Source: Thermoleophilia bacterium
GTDB lineage: Bacteria > Actinomycetota > Thermoleophilia > Gaiellales > Gaiellaceae
Assembly: GCA_014534415.1 (NCBI GenBank)
Contig: JACVRM010000040.1
Span: 1 to 15,215, forward strand
Reading direction: 5' to 3'
DNA length: 15,215 bases
Shown here: piece after piece, positions 6,220 to 12,050 of the stretch
Numbering within the stretch: position 1 is the first letter of the stretch
Layout: every line of letters begins with the position of its first letter
Program-made: the position numbers and the translations under genes
Notes under the pieces: generated by a model
Told to the model about the DNA's origin: nothing
Databases searched by the model: none
The model's input: only the letters and a program-made list of their open reading frames with translations

Positions 6220-7884
6220 CTAGACGGGGCCGAACTCTGGACGCAGCCTACCGAGACGGCTGGCGACGACCGCCTCGGCGGCCTCGGCGCTCTCGGCGTG
6301 GCCGGTCACGGCCGCGATGAAGTCGTCTCGCTCGAGCGTGTGGAGCGTGACATCGCCAGCCGCGGTGACCGTCGCCGTGCGCGGAACGTCGCGAAGCAGG
6401 GCAATCTCGCCGAAACCCTCCCCGCGCCCGAGCCGCCGCACCGGCCGGCCGTCGATCGTGACGTCCACGTCGCCCTCTTCCACGACGTAGAAGCGGTCGC
6501 CGTGGTCGCCCTGCCGGAACACGACCTGACCCGCCGATCGTTCGACCGCCGTCAGCTTGCCGGCCAGCGACTCGAGCACGGGCGCCGGCAGCGGCGCGAA
6601 GATGCCGTTGCGCGCGAGCAGGTCGACAGTCGCCGGCGTCCGCGCCTCGCGGTCGATCGCCGAGAGGCTGCGCCAGAAGAGCGCGGTCAGAATGGGTAGC
6701 ACAGCGCCCGTGCCGACGAGAGCCGCCCGCGTGCCCGCAAGCTCCACGGCAAGCGGCGCCAGTATCGCGCCGAGACCGAGCGTCCCGATCATCAGGCTCT
6801 GAAGCACACCGAACACGCGCGCGAGCATCTCGTCCGGGACGGACCGCTGGAGCAGCGTCAGAGCCGACACGTCGACGACCGTGTTCGCGGCGCCGACGAC
6901 GACGAGCAGGACGAGAGTGAGCGACGAGTTCGGGAAGATGCCGATCAGCGCTATCGGCACGCCCCAGAACAGGATGCCGATACCGAAATCCGACGCGAGG
7001 CGCTGGCGACCGATCAGCACCAGAGTCGTCAGGACGCCGACGAAGCCGCCGATCCCAAGCGCGGAGTTGAGGAAGCCGACGCCGGAATTGCCGAGATCGA
7101 GCAGGTCGAACGCCGCGACGATGATCAGCACGTTGAACGCGCCGGCCACGAGCGTCTGGGCGGCGGCGAGACCAACAAGCAGTCGCAGCCGCGCTTCGCC
7201 GGCGATTTGTCGGAAGCCCGCGAACGGGTCGAAGCGTGCCGGGCGCCCGCCGGTGGGGCGCACGCCCGGCACGCCGCGCACGTCGAGGCGCGCAAGCAGC
7301 AGGAGGGCCCAGACGAGCGTGACCGCGGTGGCGGCGAAGACGATGCCCGCCTCGCCGGTGGCGAGCAGCAGTCCGCCGAGAGCCGGCCCCGCGAAGACGC
7401 CGACGCTCTCGATCATCTTCGCGGAGACGTTCGCCGCGGTCAGCTCCTGCGGCGTTGCCGCCAGCGATGGCAGGAGCGCAGCCTGCGCCGGCCGGAACGC
7501 CGTGCTGAACACGGTCATCAGCCCGGCGAGGACGTAGACGACCGCGGCTGGGCCGTCGGTCAACGCCACGAGCGCGGCGGCCGCGACGGTCGCCGCCCGG
7601 AGGAACGTGGTGACGAGCATGACGAGACGGCGCGCGTAGCGGTCGGCGAGCAGAGCCGTGAAGGGGCTGGCGAGCGCAGAGGGAATCGTCCGAATCAGCG
7701 CAACGAGTCCGACGCCTGCCGCCCCGCCCGCCTCGTAGGCGTAGACCGCCAGCGCGACGTAGTAGGCCCAGAACCCGAGCACCGACCCGACCAGCGCGAG
7801 CTGGATCCGGCGGAGGTTCGGGTTGCGGAATACCGCGCGAAAGGCAGCCAGTGACTCGGCAAGACGCTGGCGCACCAGAGCCAT
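6220..7884 (-). CDS. MFS transporter fused to a cyclic-nucleotide-binding domain
   Basis: This 554-residue protein has two parts. Residues 1-410 form a 12-helix-type major facilitator membrane domain, with the cytoplasmic ADRYARR loop (80-86) between helices 2 and 3 and PDEMLARVFGV (350-360) in the later half. This resembles the MFS_3/enterobactin-exporter branch. Residues about 427-530 form a CRP-type cNMP-binding fold: RQGDHGDRFYVVEEGDVDV, then GEGFGEIALLRDVPRTATVT. The phosphate-binding cassette has E493 and the ligand-contacting R502-T503, so cAMP or cGMP binding looks possible. The natural inference is a transporter gated or tuned by a cyclic nucleotide on the cytosolic side. The substrate is unknown. 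The ATG start has no clear Shine-Dalgarno or -10 box. It is divergent from the DVEGH-repeat gene and upstream of the lipoprotein. Confidence 0.9.
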   Translation of the reverse strand: MALVRQRLAESLAAFRAVFRNPNLRRIQLALVGSVLGFWAYYVALAVYAYEAGGAAGVGLVALIRTIPSALASPFTALLADRYARRLVMLVTTFLRAATVAAAALVALTDGPAAVVYVLAGLMTVFSTAFRPAQAALLPSLAATPQELTAANVSAKMIESVGVFAGPALGGLLLATGEAGIVFAATAVTLVWALLLLARLDVRGVPGVRPTGGRPARFDPFAGFRQIAGEARLRLLVGLAAAQTLVAGAFNVLIIVAAFDLLDLGNSGVGFLNSALGIGGFVGVLTTLVLIGRQRLASDFGIGILFWGVPIALIGIFPNSSLTLVLLVVVGAANTVVDVSALTLLQRSVPDEMLARVFGVLQSLMIGTLGLGAILAPLAVELAGTRAALVGTGAVLPILTALFWRSLSAIDREARTPATVDLLARNGIFAPLPAPVLESLAGKLTAVERSAGQVVFRQGDHGDRFYVVEEGDVDVTIDGRPVRRLGRGEGFGEIALLRDVPRTATVTAAGDVTLHTLERDDFIAAVTGHAESAEAAEAVVASRLGRLRPEFGPV

Positions 7885-7945
7885 CGCCGGCGGAGCTTCG
7901 CACGTTTTTCGCGAAACAGGGAAGAATGTGGAGCCTGTCGGCGTC

Positions 7946-7951
7946 TAGTGG
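7946..7951 (+). promoter_or_regulatory. Possible -10 box for the DVEGH-repeat gene
   Basis: TAGTGG resembles the -10 boxes elsewhere in the window but lacks the final T. Transcription from it would begin near 7958 and give a leader of about 36 bases carrying the Shine-Dalgarno sequence at 7984. Confidence 0.25.
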
Positions 7952-7993
7952 GTCGACATGGCGGACAGAAAGCGCCACGAGAAAGGAGACGAC

Positions 7994-8140
7994 ATGTCTG
8001 AGCAGGAGCGGCCGGAGGGGTTCGAGACAGAGGACGTCGAAGGCCACGTGTTCGAGACGGGCGAGGCGCAGGTCGAGGCCGAGGGCGACGTCGAGGGCCA
8101 CATGTTCGAGACCGGCGAGTCGCAGATCGAGGCCGAGTAG
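7994..8140 (+). CDS. Tiny acidic DVEGH tandem-repeat protein
   Basis: A 48-residue protein composed mostly of two 17-18-residue repeats: DVEGHVFETGEAQVEAEG (14-31) and DVEGHMFETGESQIEAE (32-48), preceded by GFETE, which looks like the end of a partial earlier copy. It has 17 Asp/Glu, one Arg, two His, no Lys and no Cys, so it is extremely acidic. There is no signal peptide or membrane segment. The ATG at 7994 is preferred because AGGAG lies 5 bases before it (7984-7988), the best Shine-Dalgarno match I found; an in-frame ATG at 7958 would add a basic 12-residue N-terminus. The gene ends just before a strong hairpin, so it is a complete short transcription unit. I do not know its function. Short actinobacterial proteins with DVEGH repeats exist to my recollection, but this is unverified. 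Roles as a disordered stress protein, a partner-binding peptide or a peptide precursor are all guesses. Confidence 0.8.
   Translation: MSEQERPEGFETEDVEGHVFETGEAQVEAEGDVEGHMFETGESQIEAE
8033..8137 (+). repeat. Two in-frame 51-54 bp direct repeats encoding DVEGH units
   Basis: The copies at 8033-8086 and 8087-8137 are about 85-90% identical. They differ mainly at third codon positions (GAA/GAG, ACG/ACC) and in a few conservative residues (V/M, A/S, V/I). That pattern implies an old duplication kept under protein-level selection. Confidence 0.85.
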
Positions 8141-8158
8141 CCAACCGCGCTCGACTTT

Positions 8159-8190
8159 GAGAGCCCGGACAGTCTGTCCGGGCTCTCCTT
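8159..8190 (+). terminator. Strong terminator after the DVEGH-repeat gene
   Basis: GAGAGCCCGGACA (8159-8171) pairs perfectly with TGTCCGGGCTCTC (8175-8187), a 13-bp stem with a 3-base loop, followed by CTTCT. It lies between convergent genes (DVEGH protein and GAF protein) and could serve both strands. Confidence 0.85.
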
Positions 8191-8204
8191 CTGGTCCGCT
8201 GCGC

Positions 8205-8855
8205 CTACGCGCCGCGCAGGATGTCGTCGAGCGCCTGAACGAGCCGCACGCCCGCCGCCCGACGCTCGTCTTCGAGCGTCTCGATCGTCTCCGCCAGTCG
8301 GGCAACCGCAGCCGTGTCGCCGGACGCGTTGTGGTCGACGAGTGCGCGTGCGCGCCTCGCCCGCTGCAGCAGGTCGAGCGCGATCGCGGCCTGGTTGGCG
8401 AACATGCCGAGGAGATCCATCTCCTCGAGCGTGAAGCGCGCCTGCTGAGGGCGGTCGAGCACGTTCAGCACGCCGAGCGCACGCTCCTCGTGGAGCAGCG
8501 GCACGGACATCAGCCCCTGAGGCACGTAGCCCGTCCGCTCGGCGACATCGCGGGCGAAGCGCGGGTCCTGCGTCACGTCCTCGAGCACGAGCGGCTGGCG
8601 CGTCACGAGCACCCAGCCGGCGATGCCTGTGCTCGACGGGATCCGCGTGCCGATCAGCGTGTCGGCTCCCTCGCCGGCCACGGCCTCGAAGACGAGCTCG
8701 TCCGTCGTCTCGTCGAGCAGGAAGATGGACGAGGCGCGCGCGCCGAAGATCGCTCGCGCCACCTCGACGATCGACTGGAGGAGCGCGCGGTAGGCCTCGT
8801 CGGAGCCGACGACGCCGGCCGCGACGGCCGCCTGTAGGCGCCCCGGCTCGCTCAC
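8205..8855 (-). CDS. GAF-domain protein
   Basis: This 216-residue cytosolic protein consists of one GAF domain (about 22-165) and a helical, Arg-rich tail (166-213) that may form a coiled coil. Typical GAF features include an early helix (AYRALLQSIVEVARAIFGA), ASSIFLLDETTDELVFEAVAG strands, IPSSTGIAGWVLVTRQPLVLEDV, SVPLLHEERALGVLNVLDR and FTLEEMDLLGMFANQAAIAL. It has no kinase, cyclase, phosphodiesterase or DNA-binding domain, so any output must come from a partner protein. The ligand cannot be predicted; no chromophore cysteine is evident. Its GTG overlaps the TGA of the subtilase gene (GTGA), so the two are probably translationally coupled and may act together. A hairpin at 8159-8187 lies just beyond its stop codon. 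Confidence 0.88.
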   Translation of the reverse strand: MSEPGRLQAAVAAGVVGSDEAYRALLQSIVEVARAIFGARASSIFLLDETTDELVFEAVAGEGADTLIGTRIPSSTGIAGWVLVTRQPLVLEDVTQDPRFARDVAERTGYVPQGLMSVPLLHEERALGVLNVLDRPQQARFTLEEMDLLGMFANQAAIALDLLQRARRARALVDHNASGDTAAVARLAETIETLEDERRAAGVRLVQALDDILRGA

Positions 8856-9685
8856 CGGTCACCCCCGACGTTCGTCGCCGTCAGGTAGAGAACGCTCTTC
8901 AGCTGAAACGGGATCAACTCGCGGTGGGTACTCAATACCAACGCGCAGATCCCGGCCATGTGCGGCGTCGCGAAGCTGTTCCCGGTCGCGCGAATTCGCC
9001 CGCCGCCACGCCAGGCGACGTCGAGGTTGACGCCCCGCGCGAAGAACTCCACGGGCGGCTCGGGGTTGTAGTAGAAGGTGAAGGGGTCCTCCTCCTCGTG
9101 GCTGCCGACCGAGATCACCGAGGAGAAGCGCCACGGGTAGCTCTCGACGGGCATGTTGTGTGCGGAGGCGACGAGCAACGTGCGGCGGAAGTAGGCGCTG
9201 TCCGCCAGCTCGTGGAGCACGCCTGCGAACTGGCTCTTCGTCGTCGACAGGCTCATGTTGACGACGTCGAAGCCCTGGTCGACGGCCCAGCGCAGCCCTT
9301 CCATCAGCACCGGCCCGCTGCCCGTCGCCCCGGCACCGAGGACTCGCACGCTCCAGAGCTCCACCTTCGGAGCCAGGCCTCTGATGATGCCTGCGCACGC
9401 AGTGCCGTGGCCGACGACGTCCCCCTCGCTGTCGTCCGCGACCACCACCTCGCCCTCGGGCGAGAGCGAGATGACCTTCGCGCCGGCGAGGCCGCCGACG
9501 AGCGGGTGGTCAGCCTCGACGCCGCTGTCGAGAACGCAGACGCGGACGCCCGCGCCGGTCGCGCCGCCCCACGCCCACTCGCGCGTCACCTCCTCCGGCC
9601 ACTGGGTCGCGATGCGGATGCGGTCGGTCTCGCCGGCCGGGAGGCTCCAGGCGGGCAGCGGGCCGCGCTGAGGATCGGCGCTCAT
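8852..9685 (-). CDS. Cytosolic subtilisin-like serine protease (S8)
   Basis: This 277-residue protein is a compact subtilase with all expected catalytic residues: D53 in VCVLDSGVEADHP, H93 in GHGTACAGI, oxyanion N177 in ASAHNMP and S237 in GNSFATPHMAGI. It has no signal peptide, membrane segment or visible I9-type propeptide; only about 45 residues precede the catalytic core. A cytosolic location is therefore likely. How it is kept inactive is not obvious; the coupled GAF protein is a candidate regulator (inference). The ATG start is supported by a TAGGAT box 8 bases upstream. The gene follows the cyclodeaminase gene by 11 bases and overlaps the GAF gene by 4. Confidence 0.92.
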   Translation of the reverse strand: MSADPQRGPLPAWSLPAGETDRIRIATQWPEEVTREWAWGGATGAGVRVCVLDSGVEADHPLVGGLAGAKVISLSPEGEVVVADDSEGDVVGHGTACAGIIRGLAPKVELWSVRVLGAGATGSGPVLMEGLRWAVDQGFDVVNMSLSTTKSQFAGVLHELADSAYFRRTLLVASAHNMPVESYPWRFSSVISVGSHEEEDPFTFYYNPEPPVEFFARGVNLDVAWRGGGRIRATGNSFATPHMAGICALVLSTHRELIPFQLKSVLYLTATNVGGDR

Positions 9686-9693
9686 CGCGATCG

Positions 9694-9699
9694 ATCCTA
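9694..9699 (-). promoter_or_regulatory. -10 box TAGGAT for the subtilase gene, overlapping the previous stop codon
   Basis: On the minus strand, TAGGAT is followed by 8 bases and the ATG at 9685. Its first three bases are the TAG stop codon of the cyclodeaminase gene. There is no Shine-Dalgarno sequence, so an internal leaderless promoter in the cluster is plausible. Confidence 0.4.
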
Positions 9700-10296
9700 G
9701 GGCGCTTCCCGCGCGGACGTGAGCGCGCGCGCGGCGGCGCCCGCAGCCGTCTCCGCGAAGCCGCGGCTGCGGATGACGCGGTCGTCCGCCTCGGTCGTCG
9801 TGAGGTTGATCTCCACGAGCTGCGCGGCGCTGCGGGCGGCCGCTTCGGCGAGGAGGGCGGCGACAGCGGCGTCGGGGCGCAGCGCGGGCTCGCCCCGCTC
9901 GGCGGCGTGCGCGGCGAGCAGCGCGACGTCCGCCGCGGCGGCCGCGATCCGCAGCGGAAGGTCCGCGGCGCGGCCGAGCGCGTCACCGATCGCGCCACCC
10001 CGCACCTCCGGCTCGATCTCCTCCGGAAGCGCGAGAGCGGCGAGCGCCTCCTCGTACGCCTGGGCGTTCGCGGCGGCGAGCGGGGCGACGCGCGTGCGCA
10101 GCCGCTCGGCCTGCGCGGCCGTGCCCGCCGCCTCGTCCCAGCCGCGCGACGCCCGCGCGACCATGGCGACGAGACCGGCGCTCATGGCCGTCACGAGCGC
10201 CGCGACCGCGCCCCCGCCGGGTGCAGGAGCGTCCGTCGCGAGCTGCTCGAGCAGCCCGCCGAGGGGCAGGGCGAGCAGATCGTCGGACGCCGCCAC
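9697..10296 (-). CDS. Cyclodeaminase/cyclohydrolase family protein (FTCD_C/FchA-like)
   Basis: This 199-residue, mostly helical, Ala-rich protein matches the formiminotransferase-cyclodeaminase C-terminal family by its N-terminal signature LATDAPAPGGGAVAALVTAM, followed by SAGLVAMVARAS. The late helix EINLTTTEADDRVI also fits. Members act on folate one-carbon units: methenyl-THF cyclohydrolase (FchA) or formimino-THF cyclodeaminase. The length is normal for the stand-alone form. No other folate or histidine-degradation gene is nearby, so which reaction it catalyses is open. The GTG start lies 36 bases after the small helical protein gene; a weak -10 (GACAAT) sits 6 bases before it. Confidence 0.85.
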   Translation of the reverse strand: MAASDDLLALPLGGLLEQLATDAPAPGGGAVAALVTAMSAGLVAMVARASRGWDEAAGTAAQAERLRTRVAPLAAANAQAYEEALAALALPEEIEPEVRGGAIGDALGRAADLPLRIAAAAADVALLAAHAAERGEPALRPDAAVAALLAEAAARSAAQLVEINLTTTEADDRVIRSRGFAETAAGAAARALTSAREAP

Positions 10297-10332
10297 ATGA
10301 GCGATTGTCGTCGATCAGCGGCGGCGAGCCGC

Positions 10333-10593
10333 CTAGAGCTCGCTGAAGCGGCGGCGCAGCGCGTTGACGAGACGCCGGTCCGGCTCGACGCCCGTCTGGG
10401 CGACGGCGGCCTCCAGGTCGGCGAGCACCTGCCGGCGATACTCGACATCGGCGCGGGCACGCTCGACGATGTCGTCGAGCGAGCGGCGCGCGAGCGGCAG
10501 CTCCTGCGCTGCGCGCACCCAGGCTTCGGGCGCCGGCGGGAGCGCGCTGAGAAGCTCGGAGAGTCGCTGCTCGCTGTAGTCGCTGGTCGTCAC
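10333..10593 (-). CDS. Small helical protein coupled to the sigma factor
   Basis: This 86-residue soluble protein has no Cys or His and is predicted to be all helical: SEQRLSELLSALPPAPEAWV, a middle helix LDDIVERARADVEYRRQVLADLEAAV, and a C-terminal RRLVNALRRRF. Its GTG overlaps the TGA of the sigma factor gene (GTGA), which argues for coupled synthesis. A position just after an ECF-type sigma factor is where an anti-sigma factor is often found, but it lacks the HXXXCXXC zinc motif and a membrane segment. An anti-sigma role is therefore only a possibility. I recognise no family with confidence. Confidence 0.75.
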   Translation of the reverse strand: MTTSDYSEQRLSELLSALPPAPEAWVRAAQELPLARRSLDDIVERARADVEYRRQVLADLEAAVAQTGVEPDRRLVNALRRRFSEL

Positions 10594-11162
10594 CGTCTTC
10601 CAGACCGTACAGCAACCGGATTTCTTCCCTCGAGCGTCTCACGGAGCTTCGCGAGGCAGCGCGAGATGCGGCTCGCGATCGTCCCGGCCGGCAGATCGAG
10701 CGCCTCGCCGATCGTCCGATAGCTCTCGTCGCGGGCGAAGAAGCGGTCGAGGATCTCGCGGCACGGGCCGGACAGCTCGGCGAGCGCCTGTTGCACGGTG
10801 AGCGCGTCGTCGAGCCTCGCGAGCCGGTCCTCGACGTCGGCGGGGTCCTCGATGATCTCGTCGGTGGCGTGCTCCCGCTTGCCGGCGCGCATCGTGTCGA
10901 TGCAACGACGCCGGGTGAGCTGCGCCAGCCAAGGGCGCACGGCGTCGTCGCTGCGCAGCTCGCCGAGGTGCTCGTAGGCGCGCGCGAAGACATCCTGGAA
11001 CACGTCCTCGGCCTCTTCCTCCGACAGGCGGAATCCCTGGACGGCGATCCCGTAGATGTAGCGCGAGAAGCGCTCGACGAGCTCGCGCCAGGCATCGTCG
11101 TCGCCGGCGCGGCAACGCGCGACGAGCTCGGCATCCGATGGAGGAACGGCCACGATTCTCAT
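10590..11162 (-). CDS. ECF-like sigma-70 family RNA polymerase sigma factor
   Basis: This 190-residue protein has sigma region 2 (about 24-92: DAWRELVERFSRYIYGIA, EEEAEDVFQDVFARAYEHL, PWLAQLTRRRCIDTMR) and region 4 (about 119-175: LAELSGPCREILDRFF, ESYRTIGEALDLPAGTIASR, RISRCLAKLRETL). Regions 1 and 3 are absent, as in ECF sigma factors. The ATG at 11162 was chosen because homologues begin shortly before the SDAELVARCRAGD motif; an in-frame start at 11219 would add 19 basic residues that look unlike the family. No good Shine-Dalgarno sequence precedes it (GGGAAT only). It heads the minus-strand cluster running to the GAF gene and is divergent from the aquaporin. Its regulon and the signal it answers are unknown. 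Confidence 0.92.
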   Translation of the reverse strand: MRIVAVPPSDAELVARCRAGDDDAWRELVERFSRYIYGIAVQGFRLSEEEAEDVFQDVFARAYEHLGELRSDDAVRPWLAQLTRRRCIDTMRAGKREHATDEIIEDPADVEDRLARLDDALTVQQALAELSGPCREILDRFFARDESYRTIGEALDLPAGTIASRISRCLAKLRETLEGRNPVAVRSGRR

Positions 11163-11178
11163 ATTCCCACGGCCTTTG

Positions 11179-11193
11179 CGGCTTCGGAAGCCG
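11179..11193. promoter_or_regulatory. 15-bp palindrome between sigma factor and aquaporin genes
   Basis: CGGCTTC-G-GAAGCCG is a perfect 7-bp inverted repeat around one base, 17 bases upstream of the sigma factor ATG and 45 bases before the aquaporin GTG. Its position in the divergent control region fits an operator, but chance is possible in GC-rich DNA. Confidence 0.3.
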
Positions 11194-11223
11194 ATTGCCC
11201 GCGCAGCCGTCAGGCCCACCCTC

Positions 11224-11229
11224 TATGCT
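11224..11229 (+). promoter_or_regulatory. -10 box TATGCT before the aquaporin gene
   Basis: TATGCT is followed by 8 bases and the GTG at 11238. No Shine-Dalgarno sequence is present, so the mRNA is probably leaderless. Confidence 0.5.
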
Positions 11230-11237
11230 CCCGCGCC

Positions 11238-12050
11238 GTGGCAACCCGGGACCGCCGTCGAGGACGCTTCGCCTTTCTGAGTAGCGACGTGGCGGCCGAC
11301 CGGCCGACTGACGCGCTGCTGCGAGCGGCGGCCGAGTTCGTCGGCACGTTCTCGTTCGTCTTCATCGGCGTCGGTACGATCGCGAGCGGCGCGATCACGG
11401 GCGACGGCTCGTTGCTGCCGATCGCGCTCGCGCACGGTCTGACGTTCGCGATCATGGTCTCCGCGCTCGGGCACATCTCGGGCGGGCACTTCAACCCGGC
11501 GGTCACGATCGCCTTCCTCCTGACGAGGCGGCTTTCGCTGCTGGTCGGCGTTCTGTACCTCGTTGCGCAACTTGCGGCGGCGACCGCCGCGGTGCTGATG
11601 ATCAAGTGGCTCTTCCCCGGCACGAGCGCCGAGGGAGCCGGCTACGGCGCCCCGGCGATCGATCCCGGGATCTCCGCCGGCGAGGCGCTCGTGTTCGAGG
11701 CATTGCTCACCTTCTTCCTCGTCTGGGTGGTCTTCGCGACGGCGGCCGATATCCGCGGGACGTTCAAGGCGATCGCGGGGCTGGCGATCGGCCTGACCAT
11801 CACGGTGGGCATGCTCGTGGCGTTCCCGCTGACCGGCGCCGCCATGAACCCCGCGCGGGCGTTCGGCCCGCAGCTCGTCGACACGAGCTTCGACGACTTC
11901 TGGGTCTGGTACGCGGGCCCGATCCTGGGCGGAGCAATCGCGGCGCTGCTGTACGAGCTGCTCTACCTCCGCCCGCTGCGACCGCCGGTCGTCGGCCCGC
12001 CGGAAACCGGAGTGGTGGAGCCGCGCCCCGGCGACACCGCCGTCTCGTAG
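11238..12050 (+). CDS. Aquaporin (MIP family channel)
   Basis: This 270-residue membrane channel has six helices and the two half-helix NPA motifs: SGGHFNPAVT (N86-P87-A88) and AAMNPARAFGP (N204-P205-A206, selectivity-filter R207). The residue after R207 is A208. Glycerol facilitators usually have Asp there, so a water-type channel is more likely than GlpF. Helix 1 starts with AEFVGTFSFVFIGVGTIA. The basic, Arg-rich first 10 residues (ATRDRRRGR) are probably cytosolic. The GTG start is fixed by the -10 box 8 bases before it, although another in-frame GTG lies 51 bases downstream (at 11289). The hydrophilic, Pro-rich C-terminus (after 245) is encoded by DNA that also encodes the end of the tag gene on the other strand. 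Confidence 0.93.
   Translation: MATRDRRRGRFAFLSSDVAADRPTDALLRAAAEFVGTFSFVFIGVGTIASGAITGDGSLLPIALAHGLTFAIMVSALGHISGGHFNPAVTIAFLLTRRLSLLVGVLYLVAQLAAATAAVLMIKWLFPGTSAEGAGYGAPAIDPGISAGEALVFEALLTFFLVWVVFATAADIRGTFKAIAGLAIGLTITVGMLVAFPLTGAAMNPARAFGPQLVDTSFDDFWVWYAGPILGGAIAALLYELLYLRPLRPPVVGPPETGVVEPRPGDTAVS

Noticed and set aside
5542..6699. 385-codon plus-strand frame running through tRNA-Gln, the lipoprotein and the MFS gene
   Set aside because: It crosses a tRNA and a terminator and is antisense to two well-supported genes; the product is Arg-rich and motif-free.
8033..8137. Possible CRISPR or iteron array at the DVEGH repeats
   Set aside because: Only two copies without spacers, in frame and with mostly synonymous differences: a coding repeat.
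7994..8140. DVEGH protein as a modified-peptide (RiPP) precursor
   Set aside because: No Cys, few Ser/Thr, and no radical SAM, lanthionine, cyclodehydratase or grasp enzyme nearby; the neighbouring MFS protein alone is not enough support.
6248..8305. 685-codon minus-strand frame covering the MFS gene, the intergenic region and the DVEGH gene
   Set aside because: Alternative-frame shadow; it would span a divergent promoter region and the terminator, and has none of the MFS or cNMP motifs.
10791..11237. N-terminal extension of the aquaporin by 149 codons
   Set aside because: This part is antisense to the sigma factor, has no hydrophobic segment and lies upstream of the -10 box next to the GTG at 11238.
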